Position numbers and translations under genes: made by a program
Assembly (NCBI RefSeq): GCF_013402875.1
Contig: NZ_CP058579.1
Span: 1,364,001-1,428,000 of the forward strand
DNA: 64,000 nucleotides
Direction: 5' to 3'
DNA from: Halorarum salinum
Lineage (GTDB): Archaea; Halobacteriota; Halobacteria; Halobacteriales; Haloferacaceae
The notes under the pieces: model-generated
The model's input: the letters and a program-made list of their open reading frames with translations, nothing else
Databases searched by the model: none
What the model was told of the DNA's origin: nothing
Shown here: positions 1 to 7,082 of the stretch, one piece after another
How positions within the stretch are numbered: position 1 is the stretch's first letter
How the letters are laid out: each line of letters begins with the position of its first letter

Positions 1-310
1 AGTGCTCGCTCCCGTAGATAGCGGCCCCCTTCGAACAGAGCGACCCGTTGTTCACGGGGTGTTCGTGCCAGGGCTCCTGGCCCACGAACGCGTTGCCGGT
101 CCGCTCGCCGCGGAACCCGCACCCGACGGCACAGAAGTTGCAGATGGTCTTGGTCAGTTCCCCGTCCGTGTCGGTCCCGTCGGTCTCGTCGTCGGACTGT
201 GCGAGCGCGTGCCCGGCGCCGCCGCCGCCGAGCGCCACCGCCCCCGCGAGCGCGCTCGCTTTCACGAACGTCCGCCGGTCGAGGTCGAGGGAGACTGGTT
301 CGGTGCTCAT
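1..310 (-). CDS. Formate dehydrogenase-like molybdopterin oxidoreductase, alpha subunit (N-terminal part)
   Basis: Partial gene; the ATG is the complement of 308-310 and the reading frame continues beyond base 1. The 103 visible residues start with a twin-arginine signal (RRTFVK near residue 12, followed by an Ala/Gly-rich hydrophobic stretch). Then comes the N-terminal [4Fe-4S] motif of the DMSO-reductase superfamily: C57-x2-C60-x3-C64 and C92 in a CSKG context. The motif spacing and the AVGCG context fit formate dehydrogenase alpha subunits, which hold a bis-MGD Mo or W site and oxidise formate. The Tat signal implies folding before export, or at least a Tat-dependent route. It is divergent from the iron-sulfur protein and TorD-type chaperone genes that follow. 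The exact substrate cannot be settled from the N-terminus; another Mo/W-bisPGD oxidoreductase is possible. Confidence 0.85.
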   Translation of the reverse strand, partial: MSTEPVSLDLDRRTFVKASALAGAVALGGGGAGHALAQSDDETDGTDTDGELTKTICNFCAVGCGFRGERTGNAFVGQEPWHEHPVNNGSLCSKGAAIYGSEH

Positions 311-362
311 GCGCCCCCGTCGTCCCTCCACGCTGTCGGTTGCATGGTGCTAACTACCCACA

Positions 363-392
363 CGACTAATTGTAATACACGTACATTAAGAT
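363..392. promoter_or_regulatory. AT-rich divergent promoter/operator region with a dyad
   Basis: An AT-rich island in very GC-rich DNA between the divergent formate dehydrogenase and iron-sulfur protein genes. Bases 373-388 form an interrupted dyad: TAAT at 373-376, ACGT at the centre (379-382) and ATTA at 385-388. It lies 63-80 nt upstream of the minus-strand start at 310, so it could hold a TATA box for a leadered transcript, a regulator site, or both. This assignment is from sequence alone. Confidence 0.4.
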
Positions 393-565
393 GGGGGACG
401 GACTCCCCCCGGATCTGCGCCGTCGGAGGCCGCTGTTTACCGGGTTCCTCCTCGAACGGGACGATTGACGACCGGTTCCGGAGGCGAACGAATCGATCGG
501 GAAGCTGTTCGATGAAACTCATTTCCCCGCAAGGCATATCACCGTGCTATGAGCTAGCAGTTACG

Positions 566-2731
566 ATGAACACCGGGGCGTTCGCCTGCGCGTGTGGCGG
601 GACGTGCGACGTCGACCTGGAGGCCGTCCGCGAGGGCGTGCGCGACGTCGAGGTGGCCGCGAGTTCGCGGCTCCTCTGTCGGGACGGGCTGGACTCGATG
701 GCCCACGTGATCGACGAGTACGACCTCGACCAGCTCCTCGTCACGGCCGTCGACGGGGGCTGCAAGGACCGAATCAGGGCGGTCGCCGAGGAGCAGGGGC
801 TCCACCCCGACGCCACCGCGTTCGTGGACCACCGCGAGGGGGCGGCCTGGGTCCACGACGGACCCGAGGCCACCGACAAGGTCGCGCGGCTGCTCAACGC
901 CGCGAACGCGGGGCTCCGGGCGGAAGCCGTCTCCCGGACCGTCTCGCGCGACGCGGGCGAGCGCGTGGCGGTGATCGGCGACCCCGAGACCGCGGCGACG
1001 CTCTCGGACACCGCCGACGTGACGCTCGTGGCCGACGGGAGGGACTTCTCCGGCGCGGACGGCCTGGGGGACGTGACCGTCGAGCGCGGCCGCGTGACGG
1101 CCGTCGAGGGGTCGTTCGGCGGGTTCGAACTCACGCTGGCCGCGCGGGTCACCGACGACTGCATCGGTTGCATGGAGTGCGTCCGCGAGGGGCCCGAGGG
1201 GAAGGTGACGGCCCGCCCCGTCGACGTCGACCCCGACGCCCCGGGCGGCGAGTGGGTCGACGTCTGCCCGACCGACGCGATCGACCTCGACGGCGTGACG
1301 CGTCGCCTGAGCGTCGACCAGGTGATCCACCCGGCGGGCGACTCGGGGGCGCGGGGCGGCCGGGTCGGCTACTACACCGGCCCCGTCGACGGCGCGACGA
1401 TCGCGGCCGTCGAGTCGCACCTCGGCGGCGTCGAGAAGCCGGAGTTCCTCGACCTGGAGATGGACGTCTGCGCGGCGGGCGCCTCCAGCCAGGAGGGCTG
1501 TACCGCCTGCACCGACGCCTGCCCGCACGACGCCGTCGACCGTCCGGCGGTCGACCGCGTCGAGTTCGACCCGATCGCCTGCCAGAACTGCGGGGCCTGC
1601 ACGAGCGCCTGTCCGACCGGCGCGACCATGCTGCGGGAACCCTCGAACGAGCGCATCGCCCGCGAGGTGGAGGCGTCGCTGAGAACCGAGGAGTCGGGGG
1701 GCTGGCTCCCCTGGCGGGGGTCCGAGGGGATCGGGACGCCGGTGGTCGCGTTCGTCTGCTCGGAGCGCGCCCGCGAGCGGTTGCGCGAGTACGGGCGCCG
1801 CGCCGCGCGCGGCGAGGACGGCCGGTACCCGCCGGTCCTCCCCGTGTCCGTGAACTGCACCGACACCGTGGGCGAACCCCACGTCGTGCACGCGCTGGCG
1901 GCCGGCGCCGACGGCGTCGCGGTGGTCGGCTGCGGGGACGCGTGCCTCCACTCGGGTCCCGACCCGAAGGCCGCGCTGGTCGAACGGTGCAACCGGGCGA
2001 CGGCCGACCTCGGGCTGGGCGAGCGCGTCGCCTTCCTCGCCCCGGGGGACGACCCGGCCGCGTTCGCCGCCGAACTCGCGGGGTTCGTCGACGGACTCGA
2101 CGATTCGCCGGTCCCCGCCGGCGAGCACGAGGCGACGGGCCGGATCGACGAACCGACCGCCGGCGGCGTAGGCGGGTCGCCCGCGGTCCAGGCCGACGGG
2201 GGTCGCCCGAACCCGACGTTCGACGGCCACGGTTGGACGCTCGAGTCGGTGCGGACGATCCTCCGGCACGTCGACCCCGAGCGGGACGTGATCCGCGGCC
2301 TCTCCGACTTCGGCAGCATGGAGGTGAGCGACGCCTGCAACCTGACGCCGACCTGCTCGAACCTCTGTCCGACCGACGCCGTCCGCCGCACCGACGGGGG
2401 GAACCTCGAGTTCAACCACGAACTGTGCGTCAACTGCGGCCTCTGCGAGGAGGGCTGTCCCGAGACCGCGATCACGATGCGCGACGGCCTGGACCTCTCG
2501 CTGCTCCCGGAGCGCCGGGACGGCGACCCGTGGGTGACCGTCCACGACGGCGAGATGCTGGAGTGCGTCCGATGCGGGGAGCCGTTCACGAGCGTCGGCT
2601 CCGCCGAGAAGGTGCAGGCCGAGGTGGGCGACCTCGTGGAGGGCGTCGTGCCCGGGGGCGAGCACAGCGTCTTCGAGTACTGCGGCGACTGTCGGACCAG
2701 CCTGCTCTTCGGGGGTGGGGCGGGCCGATGA
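566..2731 (+). CDS. Fused HdrA-like / MvhD-like multi-[4Fe-4S] electron transfer protein
   Basis: A 721-residue soluble protein, probably an electron carrier for the neighbouring molybdo-oxidoreductase. Residues 1-120 resemble the N-terminal domain of heterodisulfide reductase HdrA (CACGGTC at 8-14 and an HREGAAWVH block at 89-97), but the HdrA flavin domain is reduced to a short stub. Cysteine clusters follow: C199/202/205 with C234; C312/315/319; C339/342/345/349 (a ferredoxin). Residues 392-510 resemble MvhD, with C398, C431, C456 and C460 kept but the second Cys of the CxxC lost. A second ferredoxin pair has C591/597/601 and C621/624/627/631. The C-terminus has a zinc-ribbon-like C667-x2-C670 and C706-x2-C709. 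I chose ATG 566 because the HdrA-like domain begins there; an in-frame ATG at 512 gives an unlikely extension. The 3' end overlaps the next gene (ATGA). Confidence 0.85.
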   Translation: MNTGAFACACGGTCDVDLEAVREGVRDVEVAASSRLLCRDGLDSMAHVIDEYDLDQLLVTAVDGGCKDRIRAVAEEQGLHPDATAFVDHREGAAWVHDGPEATDKVARLLNAANAGLRAEAVSRTVSRDAGERVAVIGDPETAATLSDTADVTLVADGRDFSGADGLGDVTVERGRVTAVEGSFGGFELTLAARVTDDCIGCMECVREGPEGKVTARPVDVDPDAPGGEWVDVCPTDAIDLDGVTRRLSVDQVIHPAGDSGARGGRVGYYTGPVDGATIAAVESHLGGVEKPEFLDLEMDVCAAGASSQEGCTACTDACPHDAVDRPAVDRVEFDPIACQNCGACTSACPTGATMLREPSNERIAREVEASLRTEESGGWLPWRGSEGIGTPVVAFVCSERARERLREYGRRAARGEDGRYPPVLPVSVNCTDTVGEPHVVHALAAGADGVAVVGCGDACLHSGPDPKAALVERCNRATADLGLGERVAFLAPGDDPAAFAAELAGFVDGLDDSPVPAGEHEATGRIDEPTAGGVGGSPAVQADGGRPNPTFDGHGWTLESVRTILRHVDPERDVIRGLSDFGSMEVSDACNLTPTCSNLCPTDAVRRTDGGNLEFNHELCVNCGLCEEGCPETAITMRDGLDLSLLPERRDGDPWVTVHDGEMLECVRCGEPFTSVGSAEKVQAEVGDLVEGVVPGGEHSVFEYCGDCRTSLLFGGGAGR

Positions 2732-3360
2732 ACGAGGACGAGATCCACGAGGCGCGCGTCGAGGTCGTGGACTTCCTGATCGAGGCGTTCTGGGACGTCC
2801 CGGGCGAGGGGTTCGTCGAGCGCCTGCTCGGCGACGGGATCGTCCTCCCCGCCGATCCGGTGAACGACCCCATGGACGAGGGGTTCGAGATGCTCCGGCG
2901 GTGGCGCGACGCCCACCGGGGGGAGCCGGTCGAGGAGGTCCACGAGGCGCTCGAACGCGAGTACACCTCGCTGTTCGTCGGCCCGCGTCCGCCGGTGCTC
3001 CCCCACGAGACGTACTACCGGGACGACACCGACTTCATCGGGAAGGGGCTCGCGGAGGTGGAGGCGAGCTACTCCGCCGCGGGCTGGTCGCCCCCGGAGG
3101 AGTACCCGGAGGAGAACGACTTCGTCGCAGTGGAACTCGCGTTCCTCCGGCACCTCGTCGGGGTCCAGCGGGACGAGCGCGAGGAGTCGTTCGGCTACGA
3201 GCGCGTGTTCCTGGACGAGCACCTGACGCAGTGGGTCGACGCGTTCGTCGCCGACCTGCGCGAGGAGGCCGACCCCGGGCTCTTCCTCGCAGCCGGGCTG
3301 ATCCTCGCGGGGCTCGTCGAGTTCGAGGACGAACTGGTCGCGCAGGTCGTGGCCGGCTAG
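2728..3360 (+). CDS. TorD/DmsD-family chaperone for a molybdoenzyme
   Basis: A 210-residue, largely helical acidic protein whose ATG overlaps the stop of the preceding iron-sulfur gene by 4 bp, implying translational coupling. It shows TorD-family features: an LxREYTSLFVGP-like block near residues 76-88, a PHETYYR segment near 94-100, and later helices with the FVAVELAFLRHL pattern. Proteins of this family bind the Tat signal of a molybdopterin oxidoreductase and hold the apoenzyme until cofactor insertion. The obvious client is the Tat-signal-bearing formate-dehydrogenase-like subunit encoded divergently about 2.4 kb upstream. The family call rests on motif pattern and context rather than alignment. 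Confidence 0.8.
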   Translation: MNEDEIHEARVEVVDFLIEAFWDVPGEGFVERLLGDGIVLPADPVNDPMDEGFEMLRRWRDAHRGEPVEEVHEALEREYTSLFVGPRPPVLPHETYYRDDTDFIGKGLAEVEASYSAAGWSPPEEYPEENDFVAVELAFLRHLVGVQRDEREESFGYERVFLDEHLTQWVDAFVADLREEADPGLFLAAGLILAGLVEFEDELVAQVVAG

Positions 3361-3475
3361 GCGCGCGATCGCACGGACCGGGGACGCGCGACTGCTCGCG
3401 GAGCGTGGGGGAAGACGTGCGGAACCCAACACGCCCCGCTACGGGACGGTAGCGCGTCGCCGGACGGAAAACGGG

Positions 3476-3637
3476 TTACTCCTCCTCGGCCTCGCGTTCG
3501 AGGAAGTCGAACCTGATCTCCCCGTCGACCTCGCCGTCGTTTATCTCGTTCGGCCGGACGCCGTGGTCCCACACCTCGAAGCCGTTGTACTTCTCCGTGG
3601 CGCCCTTCGGCCGCCAGCCGCTGTCCTTGTGTGTCAT
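3476..3637 (-). CDS. Small uncharacterised acidic protein
   Basis: A 53-residue ORF with ATG at 3635-3637 and a TAA stop. It reads as a compact folded microprotein: a lysine-containing N-terminus (MTHKDSGWRPKGATEKYNGF) and a strongly acidic C-terminus ending EEE. There is no cysteine cluster, membrane segment or signal. It is convergent with the TorD-type gene and followed upstream by a zinc-ribbon microprotein on the same strand. No function is recognised; the composition and strict G/C-ending codons argue that it is real. Confidence 0.55.
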   Translation of the reverse strand: MTHKDSGWRPKGATEKYNGFEVWDHGVRPNEINDGEVDGEIRFDFLEREAEEE

Positions 3638-3756
3638 AGGTATCCGTTCACACGTACCGCACTTAGTCCTATCGCGGCTTCCGCGGGCCGGCGGCGCTGG
3701 AGTCCCGTCGACCGTTCCCCGTCGACCGTTCGAGTTCCCGCCCCCGGACGCGGAGC

Positions 3757-3903
3757 TCAGAACGACACTCCCCGGTCGGAGTCGAACGCGACGGTCCACG
3801 TCGTCTGTTCGTCACACTCGGGACAGTGCTGGCGCAGTTCGGTCCGCTCGAAGGTGCCGACGTCGGCCAGCAGGCCGCAGTTGGCACACTCGAAGTACGG
3901 CAT
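3757..3903 (-). CDS. Zinc-ribbon microprotein
   Basis: A 48-residue protein with two CxxC knuckles (ECANCG at residues 5-10 and HCPEC at 27-31), a classic two-knuckle zinc ribbon, and an acidic tail ending GVSF. Haloarchaea carry many such one-domain zinc proteins; most are uncharacterised, and some affect swarming or biofilm formation. ATG is the complement of 3901-3903 and the stop is TGA. A TATA-like TTTTATG lies on the same strand around 4022-4028, too far upstream for a leaderless start at 3903, so the transcript probably has a leader. No specific role can be given. Confidence 0.7.
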   Translation of the reverse strand: MPYFECANCGLLADVGTFERTELRQHCPECDEQTTWTVAFDSDRGVSF

Positions 3904-4092
3904 CTACGCCACGGGCGAGCGCCCGACGGTGGCCGGAAACCGTTCCAGGACGGCCGGAGTTCGTTCGGATGTGGTTCGAGCGTCCATCGGCATCGTTCCC
4001 CACGAAGTAGCGCCCCGGGTCGCATAAAACCGCCCCCCGGCGAGTTCGACAGCGTTCCGTGGGCGACTTCGGGTTCCGTTCGCCGGGGACCC

Positions 4093-4338
4093 CTACCGGT
4101 CGCTCTCGCCCGCCACCCACACGACCACGAACCCCGCGACGAGCGAACACGCGGCGAACGCGAGCACCAGCGGCGTCCCGAGCGCCATCGCCCGCTCCAT
4201 CCGGAAGTACCACGTCCACGTCTGGACCGACTCGGCGCCGACCGCGACGACCGCGACCGCGGAGACGGAGAGCACCAGCCCCAGGAACGACAGCGCCGCG
4301 AACCCGCGGGCGAGCGACGCGACGCGCGGGCTACGCAT
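4093..4338 (-). CDS. Small two-helix membrane protein (third gene of a three-gene operon)
   Basis: 81 residues with two predicted membrane spans (about residues 12-34 and 50-75) separated by a short loop holding WTWYFRME. Its ATG (complement of 4336-4338) overlaps the stop of the upstream gene by 8 bp, so it is translated in a coupled unit with the next two entries. No family is recognised. The paired small membrane proteins suggest a hetero-oligomeric complex or accessory subunits, but nothing in the sequence identifies a substrate or cofactor. Confidence 0.65.
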   Translation of the reverse strand: MRSPRVASLARGFAALSFLGLVLSVSAVAVVAVGAESVQTWTWYFRMERAMALGTPLVLAFAACSLVAGFVVVWVAGESDR

Positions 4339-4621
4339 CGAACGCCCTCCGGGCGACCAGCGAGGTCAGCACCAGCGGCACGAGGACGGCCGTCTGGACG
4401 CCGATGAAGATCCCCATGTAGCTGATCGTCGACTCGAGGTGGATCGCCCAGTGCCAGGTGCCCTTCACCTCCGCGATGACCGCGACCGTGCCGACCGCGA
4501 GCACCGACAGCCCGACGAGCGCCGCCAGGACGAACTCCGCCACCCTGACGTAGTACAGGGCGCGCCGCCACGACGCGCCGCCCGGGTCCGACTCGACCGC
4601 CGCGGCGGTCCCGTTGCTCAC
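4331..4621 (-). CDS. Small two-helix membrane protein (second gene of the operon)
   Basis: 96 residues with a hydrophilic N-terminus and two predicted spans (about 28-50 and 66-90). Several conserved-looking aromatic and polar residues (TWHWAIHLEST) lie between the helices, where His63 could in principle bind metal or heme. It starts with GTG (complement of 4619-4621) overlapping the preceding stop by GTGA, and its own TAG overlaps the following gene. No family recognised. Confidence 0.65.
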   Translation of the reverse strand: MSNGTAAAVESDPGGASWRRALYYVRVAEFVLAALVGLSVLAVGTVAVIAEVKGTWHWAIHLESTISYMGIFIGVQTAVLVPLVLTSLVARRAFDA

Positions 4622-4773
4622 CGCTCACCACCCCCCGACGGGCGGCCCGTGACGTACGACCGGTAGGCGTCGTAGGCCGCGACCACGAGCACCAGCGTCC
4701 CGACGGCGATGAGCGCCAGCGCGGGCCCCAGCGCGAGCGGCAGGTCCGAGAGGACGTGCAGCAGGATGCCCAT
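4618..4773 (-). CDS. Single-span small membrane protein (first gene of the operon)
   Basis: 51 residues: a short N-terminus, one long hydrophobic helix (about residues 10-33) and a basic or polar C-terminal tail ending GGGER. It is translationally coupled (GTGA overlap) to the 96-residue membrane protein. The gene is divergent from the DyP-like lipoprotein with about 130 bp between them. It resembles small accessory subunits of membrane complexes in size only; the function is unknown. Confidence 0.6.
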   Translation of the reverse strand: MGILLHVLSDLPLALGPALALIAVGTLVLVVAAYDAYRSYVTGRPSGGGER

Positions 4774-4904
4774 GTGAAGGAGTGACTAGCTCGCGTGACC
4801 ATAGGGGTTGCGCCCCCGGTCGTCGAACGGCAGACTCGAACCGTCCGGCGAGGCTCGAACAGCCTGGCGAACCCTTTTGCCCGCGTACGCCGTTGAGCAC
4901 CCTG

Positions 4905-6116
4905 ATGCCGTCGAGACGGAGCCTGCTGGGGAGGCTCTCCGCGGCGGTGGGGGTCGCGGCCGCCGGCTGTGCCCGACTTCGGCCGCCGCCGGGACTGGAC
5001 CTCCTGGCGAACCCGCACGACGTTCCACGCCGCCAGTTCGCCCAGCGGGAGCGCCTCCGGCGCGACTCGGACGGCAACCCGCTCCAGGCGCGCCACAGGC
5101 GGGTGCTGCTGCTGGACCTCCGGCGGGAGCCGTCCGCCGAGGCCGGCCGGACCGTCGAACGGGCGTTGCGGGGCCTGGAGGGGGCGTTCGAGTGGAGTCC
5201 CGACGGGCTGTTCCACCTCCTCGCCTGGGGGACCAACTACCTCGACGAGCACGGCGCCCTCGGCAGGGTCCCGACCGAGCATCCGACGGTGCTCTCGCGG
5301 ACCGACGACCCCGACCTCCTGCGGTTCGACGCCGCGCTCGTGCTCGAATCCGACGTCCCCTCACACGTCGCGGCGGCCGAGGGCGCGCTGTTCGGCGACC
5401 GCGACGAACTGAACGGCACCCCGGTCGAGCACCGGCTCACGGACGTGTTCGACCGCCGTTCGCGCCGGACCGGATTCCTCGGCGAGGGGCTCCCGGCCGC
5501 CCACGCGGACGCGGAGGGCGTCCCCGCCGACGCGATCGCCGAGGACGCACCCATGTTCACCGGGTTCCGCTCCGGCCGCGAGGGGACCCAGGCGAGCGAG
5601 GACCGCGTGACCATCGAGGACGGCCCGCTCGAGGGCGGGACGACGATGCACCTCAGCCACCTCGCGCTGAACCTCCGCCGGTGGTACGACCGCCCGGAGG
5701 CCGACCGCGTGAAGCGGATGTTCGACGCGGAGACGACGCCCGAGGACGTGGCGGGCATGACCGATCGGGTGCCGTTCGCGAACGCGGTCGAGGCCCACGC
5801 CGGCGAGCACGGCGTGGTCGGCCACCACGAGAAGGTCGCGCGGGTCCGGGAGGACGGCGAACCGGTGATCCTCAGGCGGGACTTCAACACCGTCGACGGC
5901 GGCCGCCCTGGCGTCCACTTCCTCGCCCTCCAGCGGAGCCTGGACGACTTCCGACGGACGCGCAAGTCGATGAACGGCTGGTACCTGCGTGACGACTCGC
6001 CGGACATCACCGACCGGGTGAACAACGGCATCCTCGACGTGATCCGGGTCCGCTCGCGCGCGAACTTCGTCGTCCCGCCGCGGGAGAAGCGTGCGTTCCC
6101 GCTGACCGTCACGTAG
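4905..6116 (+). CDS. DyP-type peroxidase-like Tat lipoprotein
   Basis: 403 residues. The N-terminus has a double-arginine motif (SRRSLLGR), a hydrophobic stretch and a lipobox ending at Cys22 (AAAGC), so it is probably a Tat-exported, membrane-anchored lipoprotein. The body follows the order of DyP/EfeB peroxidases: an F-x-G-F-x-x-G block at 218-224, a GGTTMHLSHLAL strand-helix at 244-255, a possible proximal heme histidine in VGHHEK (307 or 308), then ILRRDF and a GVHFLALQ strand near 322-342. The usual distal GxxDG aspartate is Ser here (GFRSG). I chose ATG 4905 because the Tat/lipobox signal begins there; the longer in-frame ORF adds a non-signal tail. If heme is bound, it would act outside the cell membrane in peroxide or iron chemistry. 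The family link is by pattern only. Confidence 0.6.
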   Translation: MPSRRSLLGRLSAAVGVAAAGCARLRPPPGLDLLANPHDVPRRQFAQRERLRRDSDGNPLQARHRRVLLLDLRREPSAEAGRTVERALRGLEGAFEWSPDGLFHLLAWGTNYLDEHGALGRVPTEHPTVLSRTDDPDLLRFDAALVLESDVPSHVAAAEGALFGDRDELNGTPVEHRLTDVFDRRSRRTGFLGEGLPAAHADAEGVPADAIAEDAPMFTGFRSGREGTQASEDRVTIEDGPLEGGTTMHLSHLALNLRRWYDRPEADRVKRMFDAETTPEDVAGMTDRVPFANAVEAHAGEHGVVGHHEKVARVREDGEPVILRRDFNTVDGGRPGVHFLALQRSLDDFRRTRKSMNGWYLRDDSPDITDRVNNGILDVIRVRSRANFVVPPREKRAFPLTVT

Positions 6117-6211
6117 CACGTCGTCCCGGGGTCCGTGTTCCCGGTCGGCCGCCGGTCCGTCGCCCGGTTCGCCTGGCCCGACGACCGGGTCGGTTCCCGA
6201 CGGGGCCGCGG

Positions 6212-6559
6212 CTACCCGGACGGGGGCGCGTTCGGCGGCCGCTCGTCGTCCCCCTCGAGGAACACCGACGCGAACAGGTCGACGTGGAGCGCGAGCAGGC
6301 GTTCCGGCGCCAGATCGGCCGACCCGGCCTGTGACGCGAGGAACGCCTCGAGGTCGTCGCTGGGGGCGAACCGGACGAGCTCGCCGCCGTCCTCGAGTTC
6401 GAACGTCACCTCGGTCGCGCCCGAGACCAGGTGCTCGATCTCGAGGAGGGCCTGCTCGAGTTTCACCTCCAGCGCCTCCTCCTCCTCCATCATCCGCTGG
6501 TCGGCCCACTCGTCGGCCGCCGCCGCCAGGCGGTCGCTCACCGGGAACGAAAGCGCCAT
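6212..6559 (-). CDS. Uncharacterised acidic haloarchaeal protein
   Basis: 115 residues. The N-terminal half is helical and Glu-rich (MMEEEEALEVKLEQALLE near residues 23-40). The second half contains a beta hairpin (EVTFELEDGGELVRF) and a hydrophobic helix before a Pro-rich tail. There is no signal or membrane segment. The ATG overlaps the stop of a possible 45-residue ORF upstream (TGATG), suggesting an operon with the small membrane protein at 6992. No function recognised. Confidence 0.6.
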   Translation of the reverse strand: MALSFPVSDRLAAAADEWADQRMMEEEEALEVKLEQALLEIEHLVSGATEVTFELEDGGELVRFAPSDDLEAFLASQAGSADLAPERLLALHVDLFASVFLEGDDERPPNAPPSG

Positions 6560-6696
6560 CAGGACGACGCCCCCTCGACGCCCGATCCGACGCCGCGGCC
6601 GGCGGCGAGCGTCCCGGACGCCGGCCCCTCCGACGCCACGACTCCCTCGGCGCGTCCGACGCGGGGCTCCCCGCGGTCCGCGGATTCGTGCTGCAT
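6559..6696 (-). CDS. Possible 45-residue protein
   Basis: A short ORF rich in Gly, Ala, Ser and Arg whose TGA overlaps the next ATG (TGATG) and whose ATG lies 27 bp after the stop of the upstream membrane protein gene. The tight spacing favours a real coupled gene, but the low-complexity sequence (EGPASGTLAAGRGVGSG) has no recognisable fold, so it may be chance in high-GC DNA. Confidence 0.3.
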   Translation of the reverse strand: MQHESADRGEPRVGRAEGVVASEGPASGTLAAGRGVGSGVEGASS

Positions 6697-6722
6697 GGAC
6701 GGTGGAGCGCGAAGGGGGTGGT

Positions 6723-6992
6723 TCAGCGTTCCTCCTCGGGCATCCAGGGCTCGGGGCCGGGGTCGGACTCGCCGATCTCGCCGAAGAGGACGAACAGCAG
6801 CGCCAGCGCCGCCACCATGACCGCCAGGCCGACGAGTCCCGAGACGGCGGTGTAGCCGACGCCCGCCGAGGAGGCCCAGACGGACTCCATGTTGTTCATC
6901 GTGCGGAACGCGATGACGACGAGCCACGCCCCGAAGCCGACCGCCAGCGCCGTCAGCACCCAGCTCTGACCCACCGCGTTACGGATGCTCAT
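6723..6992 (-). CDS. Small two-helix membrane protein
   Basis: 89 residues with two clear spans (about 10-31 and 45-68) and an acidic, Pro-containing C-terminus (GPEPWMPEEER). The start is taken as ATG at 6990-6992 (MSIRN); an in-frame ATG at 7019 would add a short hydrophobic stretch. It appears to lead a small operon with the two downstream genes. No family recognised. Confidence 0.6.
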   Translation of the reverse strand: MSIRNAVGQSWVLTALAVGFGAWLVVIAFRTMNNMESVWASSAGVGYTAVSGLVGLAVMVAALALLFVLFGEIGESDPGPEPWMPEEER

Positions 6993-7082
6993 GCTAACTA
7001 CTGACACGTACTGGGTCAAAAAACTAGCCCGTCGGTGGATCGCCGCCGGGGCCGTCTGGAGCGTCGACGCCCGCGCGACGCC

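Noticed and set aside
554-2665. 703-codon minus-strand open frame opposite the iron-sulfur protein gene
   Set aside because: Arg/Val/Gly-rich chance translation antisense to a gene with clear Cys clusters; a common artefact in high-GC DNA where stop codons are rare.
3904-3994. Possible leader peptide ahead of the zinc-ribbon gene at 3903
   Set aside because: Careful codon reading shows the frame does not end at the TAG adjacent to the zinc-ribbon ATG; no coupled peptide is supported.
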